From positions 1 through 64,000 of the forward strand of contig JAHCHX010000004.1 in assembly GCA_026129545.1 (NCBI GenBank): a stretch of DNA of 64,000 bases. The letters are read 5' to 3'. Under the pieces are notes generated by a model. That model saw only the letters and a program-made list of their open reading frames with translations. It made no database searches and was not told where the DNA came from. The stretch's first letter is position 1. The number at the start of each line of letters is the position of its first letter. A program made the translations under genes and the position numbers. This document shows, in pieces, positions 26,007 through 34,849 of this stretch. This DNA is from Saprospiraceae bacterium (lineage in GTDB: Bacteria > Bacteroidota > Bacteroidia > Chitinophagales > Saprospiraceae).

Positions 26007-27305
26007 TTATTGAAACTCTTCTCGCCCCAGATACCCCGCCTTGGCCTGCCAGAGCGGGTCAGCGTTCAAGAGTTTTTGGCGGATGGCTCCGTCGTAGTTC
26101 AGCGTCTGATAGGCTTCGGCTCTCGCTCGCACCACGCCTCCGAAATCATAATTTCTCAGGGCGGGGAAAGCCGTCCCGAGGCCTGTCGGCACGTCGGGCA
26201 GCCGATAAATCACCACGCCATTTGCAGGGGCGGTGTTTACCTCCCAAGTGATGTTTGGCGTGCTGGTGCGCGAACGGGCAAACACCAACACATCGAAGTT
26301 GCCCACGCATTGAGTGGCTACCAAGCGATTATCGGCCAACACCGTCGGCAACAGGTCGAAAGTTGGAGTGGGCAGATTGGCCGGGATGCTGGGAGCGAAA
26401 AAATCGCAGAAATAGGTGTATCCACCGGGCGTGTTGTCGCTGCCGCTCACACGCACGCGAAAGCCGTTGTAAGGCTTTGGGCCGGGGTTGAACACATCGT
26501 TTGTGATTGGCTCAAAAATATCCACGTCGCTAAAAACGGGTATCGCGCCGCCCGGCGCACGCAGCAAATCGCCCAATGCGAGAAATCGCAAGGAAGCCGT
26601 ATCCACCACGCCGTCCACCTTATATTCCCAAGCGGCGGTGAAGGGAAAAGACATTTTGGCGGGAGCGGCAAAAATCGGGAACAGCAGGTTGGCATCAATC
26701 GTGGTGTTGAACACAGGCCCGCTTACGTTATTGAACAGGACAAACCGCCACGTCGGCTCGCCGTTCACCCTGATGCGCAGCCAAATTTTTCCGGTGTGCA
26801 ACACGCGATATTGACCTGTAAAATTGTTGGAAGGTTGCGGTCGGGAAAATGTAAGCCCCTCGGACACGATAATGGTGTCAACCGATTGGGCACCCGTGAA
26901 CGTCACGTTCAAGTCCGTCACTTGCTGATAGAGCAATTGGCGGAGGTTCAGCGTCTCGCCATGACCGATGTTGGTGTAAGTGGTCAGGGTCACGAAGGTG
27001 TCTTTCACGCCCGAACCAGGCGCGTTGAGGGTCTCGATTTTCACCACGGTGCAGTCAAGCCGGTCGTCAGGGCTTGCGTCGGACACTTCCAGCGTTTCGG
27101 TGGCATTGCCGGGTATTTCCTTGTAAGCCAGCACCTTGCCTTCCGCGTTGCTGAGGAACACGGAGAATTGATAGCCCAACGGGCTGAGCTCGTTGTTGAC
27201 AGAGAGTTTGAAAGTAAATGCGGTAGGGGAGGGGCCTTCATCTTTTTTGCAAGCAAACAAAATGCTTGCGATGAACGCGGTGAATACGATGAAAAATCTG
27301 TTCAT
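26007..27305 (-). CDS. Lipoprotein of unknown function
   Basis: A 432-residue protein I do not recognise. The N-terminus MNRFFIVFTAFIASILFACKKDEG is a lipoprotein signal with lipobox ILFAC; the cysteine at residue 19 would be the lipid anchor. Position +2 is lysine, followed by KDEG, a charged stretch of the kind used for surface-exposed lipoproteins in Bacteroidota. The rest is rich in beta-prone Ser/Thr/Val/Asn, with no repeated motif found. It has its own promoter box and no close operon partner; divergent from the LOG-family gene. Confidence 0.8.
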   Translation of the reverse strand: MNRFFIVFTAFIASILFACKKDEGPSPTAFTFKLSVNNELSPLGYQFSVFLSNAEGKVLAYKEIPGNATETLEVSDASPDDRLDCTVVKIETLNAPGSGVKDTFVTLTTYTNIGHGETLNLRQLLYQQVTDLNVTFTGAQSVDTIIVSEGLTFSRPQPSNNFTGQYRVLHTGKIWLRIRVNGEPTWRFVLFNNVSGPVFNTTIDANLLFPIFAAPAKMSFPFTAAWEYKVDGVVDTASLRFLALGDLLRAPGGAIPVFSDVDIFEPITNDVFNPGPKPYNGFRVRVSGSDNTPGGYTYFCDFFAPSIPANLPTPTFDLLPTVLADNRLVATQCVGNFDVLVFARSRTSTPNITWEVNTAPANGVVIYRLPDVPTGLGTAFPALRNYDFGGVVRARAEAYQTLNYDGAIRQKLLNADPLWQAKAGYLGREEFQ

Positions 27306-27344
27306 GGGAAATCGGTTTGGTCAATACGGATAAAAACAACAGGG

Positions 27345-27352
27345 CAAAGATA
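27345..27352 (-). promoter_or_regulatory. Bacteroidota -7 box TATCTTTG for the lipoprotein gene
   Basis: Exact TAnnTTTG on the minus strand, 39 bases upstream of ATG 27305. Confidence 0.6.
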
Positions 27353-27410
27353 ACCGCCGATGAAAAAATTAAAGAGGACTTTAACGACGTGTCAGATATT
27401 TGCCCACATT

Positions 27411-27977
27411 ATGAACAGCATAGCAGTTTTTTGCGGCGCGAACAAAGGTTCCCACTCTTGGTTTGCCGAAGCCGCCACAGAATTGGGAAAGACCCTTGCC
27501 CAGCGTGGTATCCGAGTCGTGTTTGGCGGTGGCAGCGTAGGGCTGATGGGGGTGTTGGCCGATGCGGTTTTGGCACACGGCGGCCATCTCACGGGCATCA
27601 TCACACATCAGTTGCATGGCCTCGAATTGGGGCATCCCGGCGTGACGGATATGCTGCACGTGGAAACCATGTCGGAGCGCCGGGTGCTGCTGCTCAACGG
27701 CACCGATGGCGTCATCACGATGCCCGGCGGCTACGGCTCCATGGACGAGCACTTTGAGGCGCTCACCTTGGCCCAGCTTCACCAATACCGCAAGCCCATT
27801 GGCCTGCTCAACGTACGCGGATATTACGACCCCTTGCTGCAAATGCTCGACAACATGGTAGCCAATGGCTTTTTGAAACCCGACAACCGCAACCTATGCC
27901 TCGACGCGCCCGATGTGACCGGTTTGCTGGAAAAAATGACTGCCTACGAGTACAAGGCGCTCACAAAGTGGGTTTGA
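27411..27977 (+). CDS. LOG family protein (cytokinin riboside monophosphate phosphoribohydrolase-like)
   Basis: A 188-residue Rossmann-fold enzyme. It starts MNSIAVFCGANKG, has VVFGGGSVGLMGVLADAVL, and the catalytic/signature block ITMPGGYGSMDEHFEALT with the nearby MSERRVLL, the arrangement of the LOG family. Bacterial members cleave nucleoside 5'-monophosphates to base and ribose 5-phosphate. ATG 27411 is preferred; an in-frame ATG at 27360 adds 17 residues not seen in the family and overlaps the divergent promoter region. Confidence 0.92.
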   Translation: MNSIAVFCGANKGSHSWFAEAATELGKTLAQRGIRVVFGGGSVGLMGVLADAVLAHGGHLTGIITHQLHGLELGHPGVTDMLHVETMSERRVLLLNGTDGVITMPGGYGSMDEHFEALTLAQLHQYRKPIGLLNVRGYYDPLLQMLDNMVANGFLKPDNRNLCLDAPDVTGLLEKMTAYEYKALTKWV

Positions 27978-28056
27978 ACGAGAAAGGGGGGTTAAAGTTC
28001 TTTTAAATAAACCTGTTGGGGCGTGACGAGTTTTTGTTTTTCGGTTCTAAGGGCGC

Positions 28057-28064
28057 TACTTTTG
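28057..28064 (+). promoter_or_regulatory. Bacteroidota -7 box TACTTTTG for the thioredoxin-like gene
   Basis: Exact match with a TTTTTG at 28031-28036 in the expected -33 region; the start codon is 33 bases downstream. Confidence 0.65.
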
Positions 28065-28096
28065 TTTTTTAATAATCAAAACTGAAAGTTTCCGCT

Positions 28097-28921
28097 ATGC
28101 GCAAACTCCTCGTAACTTGCTTAATCGCTCTCTTGGCCCTCGCAGCGTCGGCCCAGACGAATCCCCGCTCCAATGCGCAGCCCGCCGGCTCCACGCGAAC
28201 CAGCCTGTCGCCTTCCACCACCCAGCCAAGAGGCGGCGACTCCTCCTCGCAAACCGACGGCCGCTCTCCTCAAACATTGGACAACAAGGCGACCAAATCG
28301 CGTCTGGATGCCAGCCCGGCGGGTGCCGCGCAGCCCACGTCGCCACGCAGCACCACCGCACGGCCTTCAGAAGCCAACTCGAGCTCGAGCACCACCACCA
28401 CTCGGGGTATCGGCAGCACCATCGCCAAAAACGCCCCAGAAGTCGCCGCCGTCAATCCCGTGCGGGTGAAATGGATGAGCTTGGAAGATGCGCTCGAAAA
28501 AAGCAAAACCGACAAGCGCAAAATCTTTGTGGATGTTTACACCGACTGGTGTGGCTGGTGCAAGCGCATGGACTCCACCACGTTTATGAATCCCGCAGTA
28601 GTGCAATACCTCAATGACAATTACTACCCGGTGAAATTCAACGCCGAGCAGCAAAAGGAAATCCTCTACAAGGACAAAACCTATCAGTTCAAGAAAAATG
28701 GAGCTAGCGGCCACCACGAGCTGGCCGCCGAATGGCTCAACAACCGCCTGACCTATCCGACCGTCGTCTTTTTGGATGAAAATCAGGGTGTCATCCAGCC
28801 TTTGCCCGGCTTTCAGGACGCGGCGAAAATGGAAGCGGTGCTCAATTACTTCGGTACCGACAGTCACAAAAAGACACCGTGGGAGGCGTATTTGAAGAAT
28901 TACAAGCAGGAGAAGGAATAA
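28097..28921 (+). CDS. Secreted thioredoxin-like protein
   Basis: A 274-residue protein: signal peptide (MRKLLVTCLIALLALAASAQ), a ~95-residue Ser/Thr/Pro/Ala-rich linker without clear structure, then a thioredoxin fold (residues ~120-274) with YTDWCGWCKRMDSTTF as the active site (CGWC). NRLTYPTVVFLDENQG supplies the cis-proline (YP). It resembles the DUF255/thioredoxin_7 type that uses WCxWCK. It probably handles disulfides or oxidative repair in the periplasm. The long low-complexity linker may tether the domain or span the cell wall. It is monocistronic, with its own promoter and a strong terminator. Confidence 0.88.
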   Translation: MRKLLVTCLIALLALAASAQTNPRSNAQPAGSTRTSLSPSTTQPRGGDSSSQTDGRSPQTLDNKATKSRLDASPAGAAQPTSPRSTTARPSEANSSSSTTTTRGIGSTIAKNAPEVAAVNPVRVKWMSLEDALEKSKTDKRKIFVDVYTDWCGWCKRMDSTTFMNPAVVQYLNDNYYPVKFNAEQQKEILYKDKTYQFKKNGASGHHELAAEWLNNRLTYPTVVFLDENQGVIQPLPGFQDAAKMEAVLNYFGTDSHKKTPWEAYLKNYKQEKE

Positions 28922-28942
28922 GGCGGCTTCAAGTATGCTTGC

Positions 28943-28989
28943 CAATCGGGGCAGCGCATTGTGTGATGCGTTGCCCCGATTGTTTTTTC
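28943..28989 (+). terminator. Intrinsic terminator of the thioredoxin-like gene
   Basis: A long GC-rich stem (arms CAATCGGGGCAGCGCA and TGCGTTGCCCCGATTG, one mismatch) is followed by GTTTTTT. Confidence 0.8.
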
Positions 28990-29084
28990 AACCCCATCTG
29001 TTCGGTTGCCGACAACACTATGGGGCATATACTGTGCCCCATCAAGGTTTTTCAGCTCGCCGCGATTGCCATTTTGGTACTAAA

Positions 29085-29233
29085 TATACTTCGCGCCGCC
29101 AAGCTTTGGGATGGCTAAAAGCGCAACCTGTCCAGAAACAGGAAGAGCAATCATGCCCCCCTGACAAATCCCAGCGAATCAAGTTATAGGTTGCTACTTC
29201 AATTGCGCTGAAAACTTGACGGCACGAAGTATA
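29085..29233. repeat. Dispersed palindromic repeat family B, copy 2 (149 bp)
   Basis: Left arm TATACTTCGCGCCGCCAAG (29085-29103) and right arm CTTGACGGCACGAAGTATA (29215-29233) pair with two mismatches and match the 5072-5193 element. The interior differs in sequence. With the terminator it fills most of the 353-base gap before aroC. Confidence 0.7.
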
Positions 29234-29274
29234 AAACCGTTTCCTTTGTCGCTGATTAAATCGCTATTTCTCCC

Positions 29275-30375
29275 ATGCCCGGCAACTCCCTCGGCTCCCT
29301 CTTTCGCGTCACCACTTTTGGCGAATCGCACGGCACGGCCATCGGCTGCGTCGTGGACGGCTGCCCGGCTGGGTTGGATGTTGACCTAGAGTTCATTCAA
29401 CAAGAACTCGCCCGCCGCCGGCCCGGTCAGAGCGCCATCGTTACACAGCGCAAGGAAAGCGACACCGTGCAAGTGCTGAGCGGTGTTTTTGAAGGCAAGA
29501 CCACCGGGGCGCCCATCGCCTTGCTCATCCCCAACGAAGACCAGCGCAGCCGCGACTACGACCATCTGGCCGACGCTTTTCGCCCCAGCCATGCCGATTA
29601 CACCTGGGAGGCAAAATTTGGCCGTCGCGACTATCGGGGCGGGGGCCGCAGCAGCGCACGCGAGACGGCTGCTCGGGTAGCGGCGGGCGCGGTGGCAAAA
29701 TTATTTTTGAAAACACAAGGCATCGAGCTGCAAGCCTACGTCAGTCAAGTCGGGCATTTGGAACTGAAAAAAAACTACGCCGAACTTGACCTTGCCCTTA
29801 CCGAGACCAACGACGTGCGTTGCCCCGAACCCGCCATGGCCGACAAGATGATTCGCCTCATCAAAAAGGTGCGCAAGGCTGGCGACACGCTTGGGGGCGT
29901 GGTGACGGGCGTGGTGCGCGGCTGCCCTCCCGGGCTGGGCGCTCCCGTGTTCGACAAGCTGCACGCCGACCTTGGCAAAGCCATGTTGAGCATCAATGCC
30001 GCAAAGGGGTTTGAGTACGGCTCCGGCTTTGAAGGGGTGAAAATGCTGGGCTCCCAGCACAATGACCTTTTTGTGCCAAAAAGTGGAGAAAAGAAGGCAG
30101 GGGAAGGGGCACCGTCCACGCTTACCAACCATTCTGGAGGCATCCAAGGGGGCATCTCCAATGGAATGGACATTTACTTCCGAGTGGCCTTCAAGCCCAT
30201 TGCGACCATCATGCGCGACCAAATTTCCATCAACAAAAAAGGAGAGCCTGTCGTGGTGAAAGGCAAAGGCCGACACGACCCCTGTGTGGTGCCGCGTGCC
30301 GTGCCAATCGTGGAGGCCATGGCCGCCCTGGTTTTGGCCGACCATCTCTTGCGAGCCAAATCAGATAAGCTGTGA
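29275..30375 (+). CDS. aroC: Chorismate synthase
   Basis: A 366-residue enzyme converting EPSP to chorismate with reduced FMN, the last shikimate step. Family signatures are present: GSLFRVTTFGESHGTAIGCV at the start, RRRPGQSAIVTQRKESD, RSSARETAARVAAGA, and near the end GRHDPCVVPRAVPIVEAMAA. Length matches the bacterial family. No other aro gene is adjacent. A one-mismatch -7 box (TTCCTTTG, about 29240-29249) lies upstream. Confidence 0.97.
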   Translation: MPGNSLGSLFRVTTFGESHGTAIGCVVDGCPAGLDVDLEFIQQELARRRPGQSAIVTQRKESDTVQVLSGVFEGKTTGAPIALLIPNEDQRSRDYDHLADAFRPSHADYTWEAKFGRRDYRGGGRSSARETAARVAAGAVAKLFLKTQGIELQAYVSQVGHLELKKNYAELDLALTETNDVRCPEPAMADKMIRLIKKVRKAGDTLGGVVTGVVRGCPPGLGAPVFDKLHADLGKAMLSINAAKGFEYGSGFEGVKMLGSQHNDLFVPKSGEKKAGEGAPSTLTNHSGGIQGGISNGMDIYFRVAFKPIATIMRDQISINKKGEPVVVKGKGRHDPCVVPRAVPIVEAMAALVLADHLLRAKSDKL

Positions 30376-30513
30376 GGTTGCCAGTCATCGAATTTGCAGC
30401 CGCAGTCAACTCAAAACACATTTGAACGTTGATTCTCGGCGACCATCCAATTCTCAATCGAGCCAATTGGATTTGTCCTCCATAACCGAATCATTCGACT
30501 ACAACCCTGCAAT

Positions 30514-31479
30514 ATGTCGCTTTTAAAACGCCTACGCGCCACTTGGTATCCCGATGAGTATCACGGCTGGGGCCGCACCCGTCGCTACTTCGAGGGCTGG
30601 TATTTCAAGGTAGTCTCCCCCGACGAGCGTCATGCGTTGGCTCTCATTCCGGGTATTTCGATGGGCCAACACGGTGAGCGACACTCGTTCGTGCAGGTGA
30701 TGGATGGCAAGGCTTGTCGGGCGCAATACCACCGCTTTTCAGCCGATGCCTTTCGACCTGCGGAGCGGGGGTTTGAGGTTTTTGTGGGAGAAAATTTGTT
30801 TTCCGCCCAAAAAGTCAAACTCGACTTGCCGGGCCTCGCGGGCGAAATTCGCTTTCAAAACCCTACTCCTTGGCCTAAAATGCTTGGCGCGCCGGGCATC
30901 ATGGGTTGGTATTCCTTTGTGCCGTTCATGGAATGCTTTCACGGCATCGTCAGCCTACATCACTCGCTCGAGGGGAAATTGAAAATGGGGGATGAGGAAA
31001 TAGACTTTGCAAACGGGAAGGGCTACATCGAAAAAGACTGGGGGCGCTCTTTCCCCCGCGCATACTTGTGGATGCAAACCAATCATTTTGACACACACGA
31101 CCGAGCGTCGCTCATGGCATCGGTGGCACACATCCCGTGGTTGGGCAGCTATTTCATTGGTTTTATCAGCGGCTTTTGGCTTGACGGGCGATTGTTCCGA
31201 TTCGCCACCTACACGGGCGCGCGCAAGCGGCTTGCCATCCGCGACGAACAAGTGGAGTTGATTTTCAAAAATCCCAAAACAGAACTGCGGCTGCTCGCCC
31301 AACAAGCGGCGGGCACGGCGCTCAAATCGCCCATAGCAGGGGAAATGACGGGAAAAATTCAGGAGAGCCTTCAGGCCGAGGTGCAAGTGGAACTGTTGGA
31401 AAATGGCCGCCGCATCTTTGAAGGCTCAGGCCGGAACGCGGGCCTCGAAGTGGCGGGCGAAACGGAACTGCTGGTGTAA
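30514..31479 (+). CDS. Tocopherol cyclase-like protein
   Basis: A 321-residue protein. Several features match the tocopherol cyclase family (VTE1-like): RRYFEGWYFKVVSPD near residue 25, a central MGWYSFVPFMECFHGIVS, and GKGYIEKDWGRSFPRAYLWM near residue 170. Characterised members close the chromanol ring of tocopherols in plants and cyanobacteria. Bacteroidota do not normally make tocopherol, so the true substrate is unknown and may be another prenylated or lipid compound. There is no signal peptide. It stands between aroC (138 bases upstream) and panC (65 bases downstream). Confidence 0.82.
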   Translation: MSLLKRLRATWYPDEYHGWGRTRRYFEGWYFKVVSPDERHALALIPGISMGQHGERHSFVQVMDGKACRAQYHRFSADAFRPAERGFEVFVGENLFSAQKVKLDLPGLAGEIRFQNPTPWPKMLGAPGIMGWYSFVPFMECFHGIVSLHHSLEGKLKMGDEEIDFANGKGYIEKDWGRSFPRAYLWMQTNHFDTHDRASLMASVAHIPWLGSYFIGFISGFWLDGRLFRFATYTGARKRLAIRDEQVELIFKNPKTELRLLAQQAAGTALKSPIAGEMTGKIQESLQAEVQVELLENGRRIFEGSGRNAGLEVAGETELLV

Positions 31480-31544
31480 AAGTTTGGCGACGCTATTCGG
31501 AGAAATGCCAATCTTCGCCCCACGAAACCAACTTTTCCCATTTC

Positions 31545-32393
31545 ATGCTCATTTTCAAAGAAGTTGCAACCTTGCAGACTTGGCTGGACGCGGCTCGCGG
31601 CAAGGGGCGCGTCATCGGTTTTGCTCCCACCATGGGAGCCTTGCACGACGGCCACCTCGAGCTCATCCGCATGGCTAAGCGCGACGGCTGCCTTGCCGTT
31701 GCCAGCATTTTTGTCAATCCGACCCAATTCAACGACCCCAAGGATTTGGAAAAATATCCGCGTCTGCCAGAAAAAGACACGGCGCTGCTCATCAGCGCCG
31801 ACTGCGACGCGCTTTTTATGCCGCCGGTGGCGGAGGTGTATCCTCCCGGCGTGGACTTGACCCTTGACTTGGACTTTGGGCATCTGGACAAGGTGATGGA
31901 GGGCGAGTTCCGCCCCGGTCATTTCAAAGGCATGGCGACGGTGGTGCATCGCCTGCTTGACATCGTGCGGCCACATCGGCTTTACATGGGGCAAAAAGAT
32001 TTCCAGCAGCTCAGCATCGTGCGCGATATGATTCGTCAGTTGCGATTGCCCGTGCAACTGGTGATGTGCCCCACCGTTCGAGAGCCCGACGGGCTGGCCA
32101 TGAGTAGCCGCAATATGCGCCTCACGCCCGCGATGCGTGCTGTCGCGCCAGTCATTTATCAGACCATGCGATGGGCACAAGCGGCGCTCCAGCAACAATC
32201 AGCCTCTGAGGTGCGGCATGAGGCCATGCGGCGGCTCGCGGCTGCTGGCCTGAAGCCCGAGTATTTCGATGTGGTGGATGGGGTTTCGCTGCTGCCAGTT
32301 CGTCAATGGTCGGACAGTGACTTTATCGTGGCCTGCGTGGCTGCTTTTGCGGGAGATGTGCGATTGATTGACAACCTTGTGCTGAAGGGTTAA
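31545..32393 (+). CDS. panC: Pantoate--beta-alanine ligase
   Basis: A 282-residue enzyme making pantothenate from pantoate, beta-alanine and ATP. The HxGH-type ATP motif is in FAPTMGALHDGHLELIRMA, with VASIFVNPTQFNDPKDLEKY following; GQKDFQQLSIVRDMIRQL and the KMSKS-like SSRNMRLTP lie further on. The length is standard. It is alone here, without panB or panD beside it. Confidence 0.97.
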   Translation: MLIFKEVATLQTWLDAARGKGRVIGFAPTMGALHDGHLELIRMAKRDGCLAVASIFVNPTQFNDPKDLEKYPRLPEKDTALLISADCDALFMPPVAEVYPPGVDLTLDLDFGHLDKVMEGEFRPGHFKGMATVVHRLLDIVRPHRLYMGQKDFQQLSIVRDMIRQLRLPVQLVMCPTVREPDGLAMSSRNMRLTPAMRAVAPVIYQTMRWAQAALQQQSASEVRHEAMRRLAAAGLKPEYFDVVDGVSLLPVRQWSDSDFIVACVAAFAGDVRLIDNLVLKG

Positions 32394-32529
32394 TGATTTA
32401 TGCGCTACACCGAGGCGACGCACTTTCGGCACAATAGACAGAGATATGTGACACGCAATCGGGTGACGAAGCGTTGACCATAAAAAGGCCCCATTCGATC
32501 TCTACATCTGTTGGTGAAAAAATATCGCC

Positions 32530-34779
32530 ATGTGCTACCGCCAGCTTATCACACTTTTTTGGCTTTTTGTTGCGGCGAGAGCAATGTTCTGCCAGTCGTT
32601 TCAGAAAGAGTATATGCCGGCTAATGGGGGATTTGTCATACCATACAACGCGGCGCAACGTCCTGACGGCAGGTTTCTCATTTCACATTCGGTCAATAGC
32701 GATTCGACTCGATTGTATGTCACTTGTCTGGAGCCGAACGGTGCGGTGGCGTGGAGCGTTGGCCTGCGTGCCCATCCCGATATTTCAGGCGACGAGGGGC
32801 TTGTAGAGGCTCCTATTGTGGCTACCACCGACAACGGGTGCATTGTGATGGCGAGCAAATCGTATCAGTCGCAAGTGATGCAGCAGGGATGGGCCTTGGT
32901 AAAATTGGCCCCTGATGGTTCCGTGCAATGGAATAGGCAGATGGCTGGGGTAGGGCTGCTCGACGATTTTTTGGAACATTCGGAAGGGTACACTTTTGTG
33001 GCAGCACGATACCCGCCGACGCTCAATCGTCGTTATTTGGCTTTGCTTAATAACGACGGCATCGCTCTGTGGGAAAAAGATTTGTCAACCTCCCTGAGCA
33101 CAATAGCGGTGTCCAAAATGCAAATGTTGCCCGGTCGGCGCATTCTTTTGATGCTTGTGACCGGAAACGCCACTCAGTCGGTTGGCCATCTGCTTGGAGT
33201 AAGCGAATCTGGCCAAATTTCCGATTTCCTGTCTTTGCCTGACTTTACTTTTCTCGGTGCTTGCGAACATCCTGACGGGCGTTTGTTTTTTTTGGGCAAA
33301 ACGACGAACCGGCTGTTGTTGGGGGCGCTGCAAGCAGGGGGATTGGAATGGATAAAGACATTAGAGGTGCCGACGGACTCTTATTCAAATGGCGCATTGA
33401 TTTTGGATGGTGCGCAAACCCATCTCATTGTCTCTTTTCAGGGAGCCGAATTGCCTGACCAGCGCGTGTTCATGAGTTTTGATTTGAACGGCCAATTCTC
33501 CAATGGTTTTTTCGTGCCGTCGAAAGAGGGCGTTGCAAATAGGCTAATTCCCACGACGGACAATGCGCTGGCGTGGGTTTCATTCAGTAAGCGCAATCCG
33601 CTGCGTGCTTTCGTATTTGCCAAAACTTCTTTCGACAGTTTGTTGGCCGATTGCCCCATTGGTTTGATGTGTCCGATAGGCACTCGCGATACTTTGTTGA
33701 ATCCGTTGACTCCGCCAACTTGGAAGACTCAAGATGTTTCCAGAATCGTCGGGCGTTCGGCCAATAGATATGCTCAGTCCATAAATGTTAGTGATTATTG
33801 TGCCGATTTGCCTGTTTTCAACGCACAGTTGTTCGCATCGGACACGCTTGCTTGCGTGGGCGACACGATTCGATTTCGCCGCGATAGTTTAGCGCAAGGC
33901 TATTCGAGTTGGGTTTTTCAGAAAGGCACCCCCAGTGTCTTTTCGGGAGGGCATCCACCCGGCGTGATATTTCTCGATAGTGGAGATTGGGAAGTGCGGC
34001 ACATATTTGAACAGATGGGGTGCCGCGATACTGCCTGGTTCAATATCCATATCAAACCAAAGCCACAAATCGGACTGCCACCCGATACCGCTATCTGTGT
34101 CGGCACTGCTATTGATATCCGTGTTGGCGGAGCGCCGGACTGGCAATATGCTTGGAGCGATGGAGTCGAGGGAGATGTGCGGGAAGTGATGTATCCGGGC
34201 AGTTATAGCGTCACGGTCACCAATGGCGGCGGCTGCACGGATGAGGGTAAGGTGCAAGTATCGGCCATAGATTTTCCCCAGCCTCCGCTGCCGTCTGACA
34301 CCCTGTTGTGCGAGAAGCAGTCAGTGCTTATTGACCTTGTGGCACCGTTAGGGTGGCAGTATGCTTGGGCTGATGGATTTCAGGGGCTGGGGCGCCTTTT
34401 TTCCGAAAAGGGGGTTTATGTTTTATTGGCTGAATCGCCTGAGGGGTGCCAATTGGCTGACTCAATACAAGTGGACGTAGCACCATGCGCAGAGTGCTTT
34501 GTCTATTTCCCAAATGTGATAAAACCCGAGTTGGGAGATGCAAACGGGATGTTTGGCCTCCAAACGGGCTGTAACGTGTCAGCATACTCAATCCGAATTT
34601 ACGACCGATGGGGCGGGCTGATTTTTGAGGGCAATCAGCCTCAACAAAGTTGGAACGGGACATACAGGGGAAAACTGGTCCCGCCCGGTGTCTATGTGTT
34701 TCATGCGGCGTTTGTGTTGGAAAATGGGGGCGAGGCGAAGCGGTTTTCAAAAAGTGGTTCTGTAGCCGTCGTCCGATAA
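32530..34779 (+). CDS. Large secreted protein with T9SS type B (gliding-motility-associated) sorting domain
   Basis: A 749-residue exported protein. The first ~22 residues (RQLITLFWLFVAARAMFCQ) look like a signal peptide. Residues ~30-400 contain WD/PQQ-like repeated strands (GWALVKLAPDGSVQWNRQM and others), suggesting a beta-propeller. Residues ~430-650 carry two PKD/Ig-like modules (GDTIRFRRDS, WQYAWSDGVEGD, WQYAWADGFQGL). The last ~95 residues (VYFPNVIKPELGDANGMFG to FSKSGSVAVV) form the type B CTD, with the typical YDRWGGLIFEGNQPQQSWNG. It is likely exported by T9SS and cell-surface attached. Its codon usage is more AT-tolerant than that of panC upstream. Confidence 0.85.
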   Translation: MCYRQLITLFWLFVAARAMFCQSFQKEYMPANGGFVIPYNAAQRPDGRFLISHSVNSDSTRLYVTCLEPNGAVAWSVGLRAHPDISGDEGLVEAPIVATTDNGCIVMASKSYQSQVMQQGWALVKLAPDGSVQWNRQMAGVGLLDDFLEHSEGYTFVAARYPPTLNRRYLALLNNDGIALWEKDLSTSLSTIAVSKMQMLPGRRILLMLVTGNATQSVGHLLGVSESGQISDFLSLPDFTFLGACEHPDGRLFFLGKTTNRLLLGALQAGGLEWIKTLEVPTDSYSNGALILDGAQTHLIVSFQGAELPDQRVFMSFDLNGQFSNGFFVPSKEGVANRLIPTTDNALAWVSFSKRNPLRAFVFAKTSFDSLLADCPIGLMCPIGTRDTLLNPLTPPTWKTQDVSRIVGRSANRYAQSINVSDYCADLPVFNAQLFASDTLACVGDTIRFRRDSLAQGYSSWVFQKGTPSVFSGGHPPGVIFLDSGDWEVRHIFEQMGCRDTAWFNIHIKPKPQIGLPPDTAICVGTAIDIRVGGAPDWQYAWSDGVEGDVREVMYPGSYSVTVTNGGGCTDEGKVQVSAIDFPQPPLPSDTLLCEKQSVLIDLVAPLGWQYAWADGFQGLGRLFSEKGVYVLLAESPEGCQLADSIQVDVAPCAECFVYFPNVIKPELGDANGMFGLQTGCNVSAYSIRIYDRWGGLIFEGNQPQQSWNGTYRGKLVPPGVYVFHAAFVLENGGEAKRFSKSGSVAVVR

Positions 34780-34849
34780 GCGAACGGCAACAAAGCGCCT
34801 GTCTGATTGTTTTGCCACCTGTTTTTTATTGAGCAATAAACAGCAGAAA

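Noticed and set aside
25842..27353. A 503-codon plus-strand open frame across the unknown lipoprotein gene.
   Set aside because: The minus-strand frame has a lipoprotein signal and its own promoter box; the plus-strand product is low in hydrophobic core residues and shows no domain.
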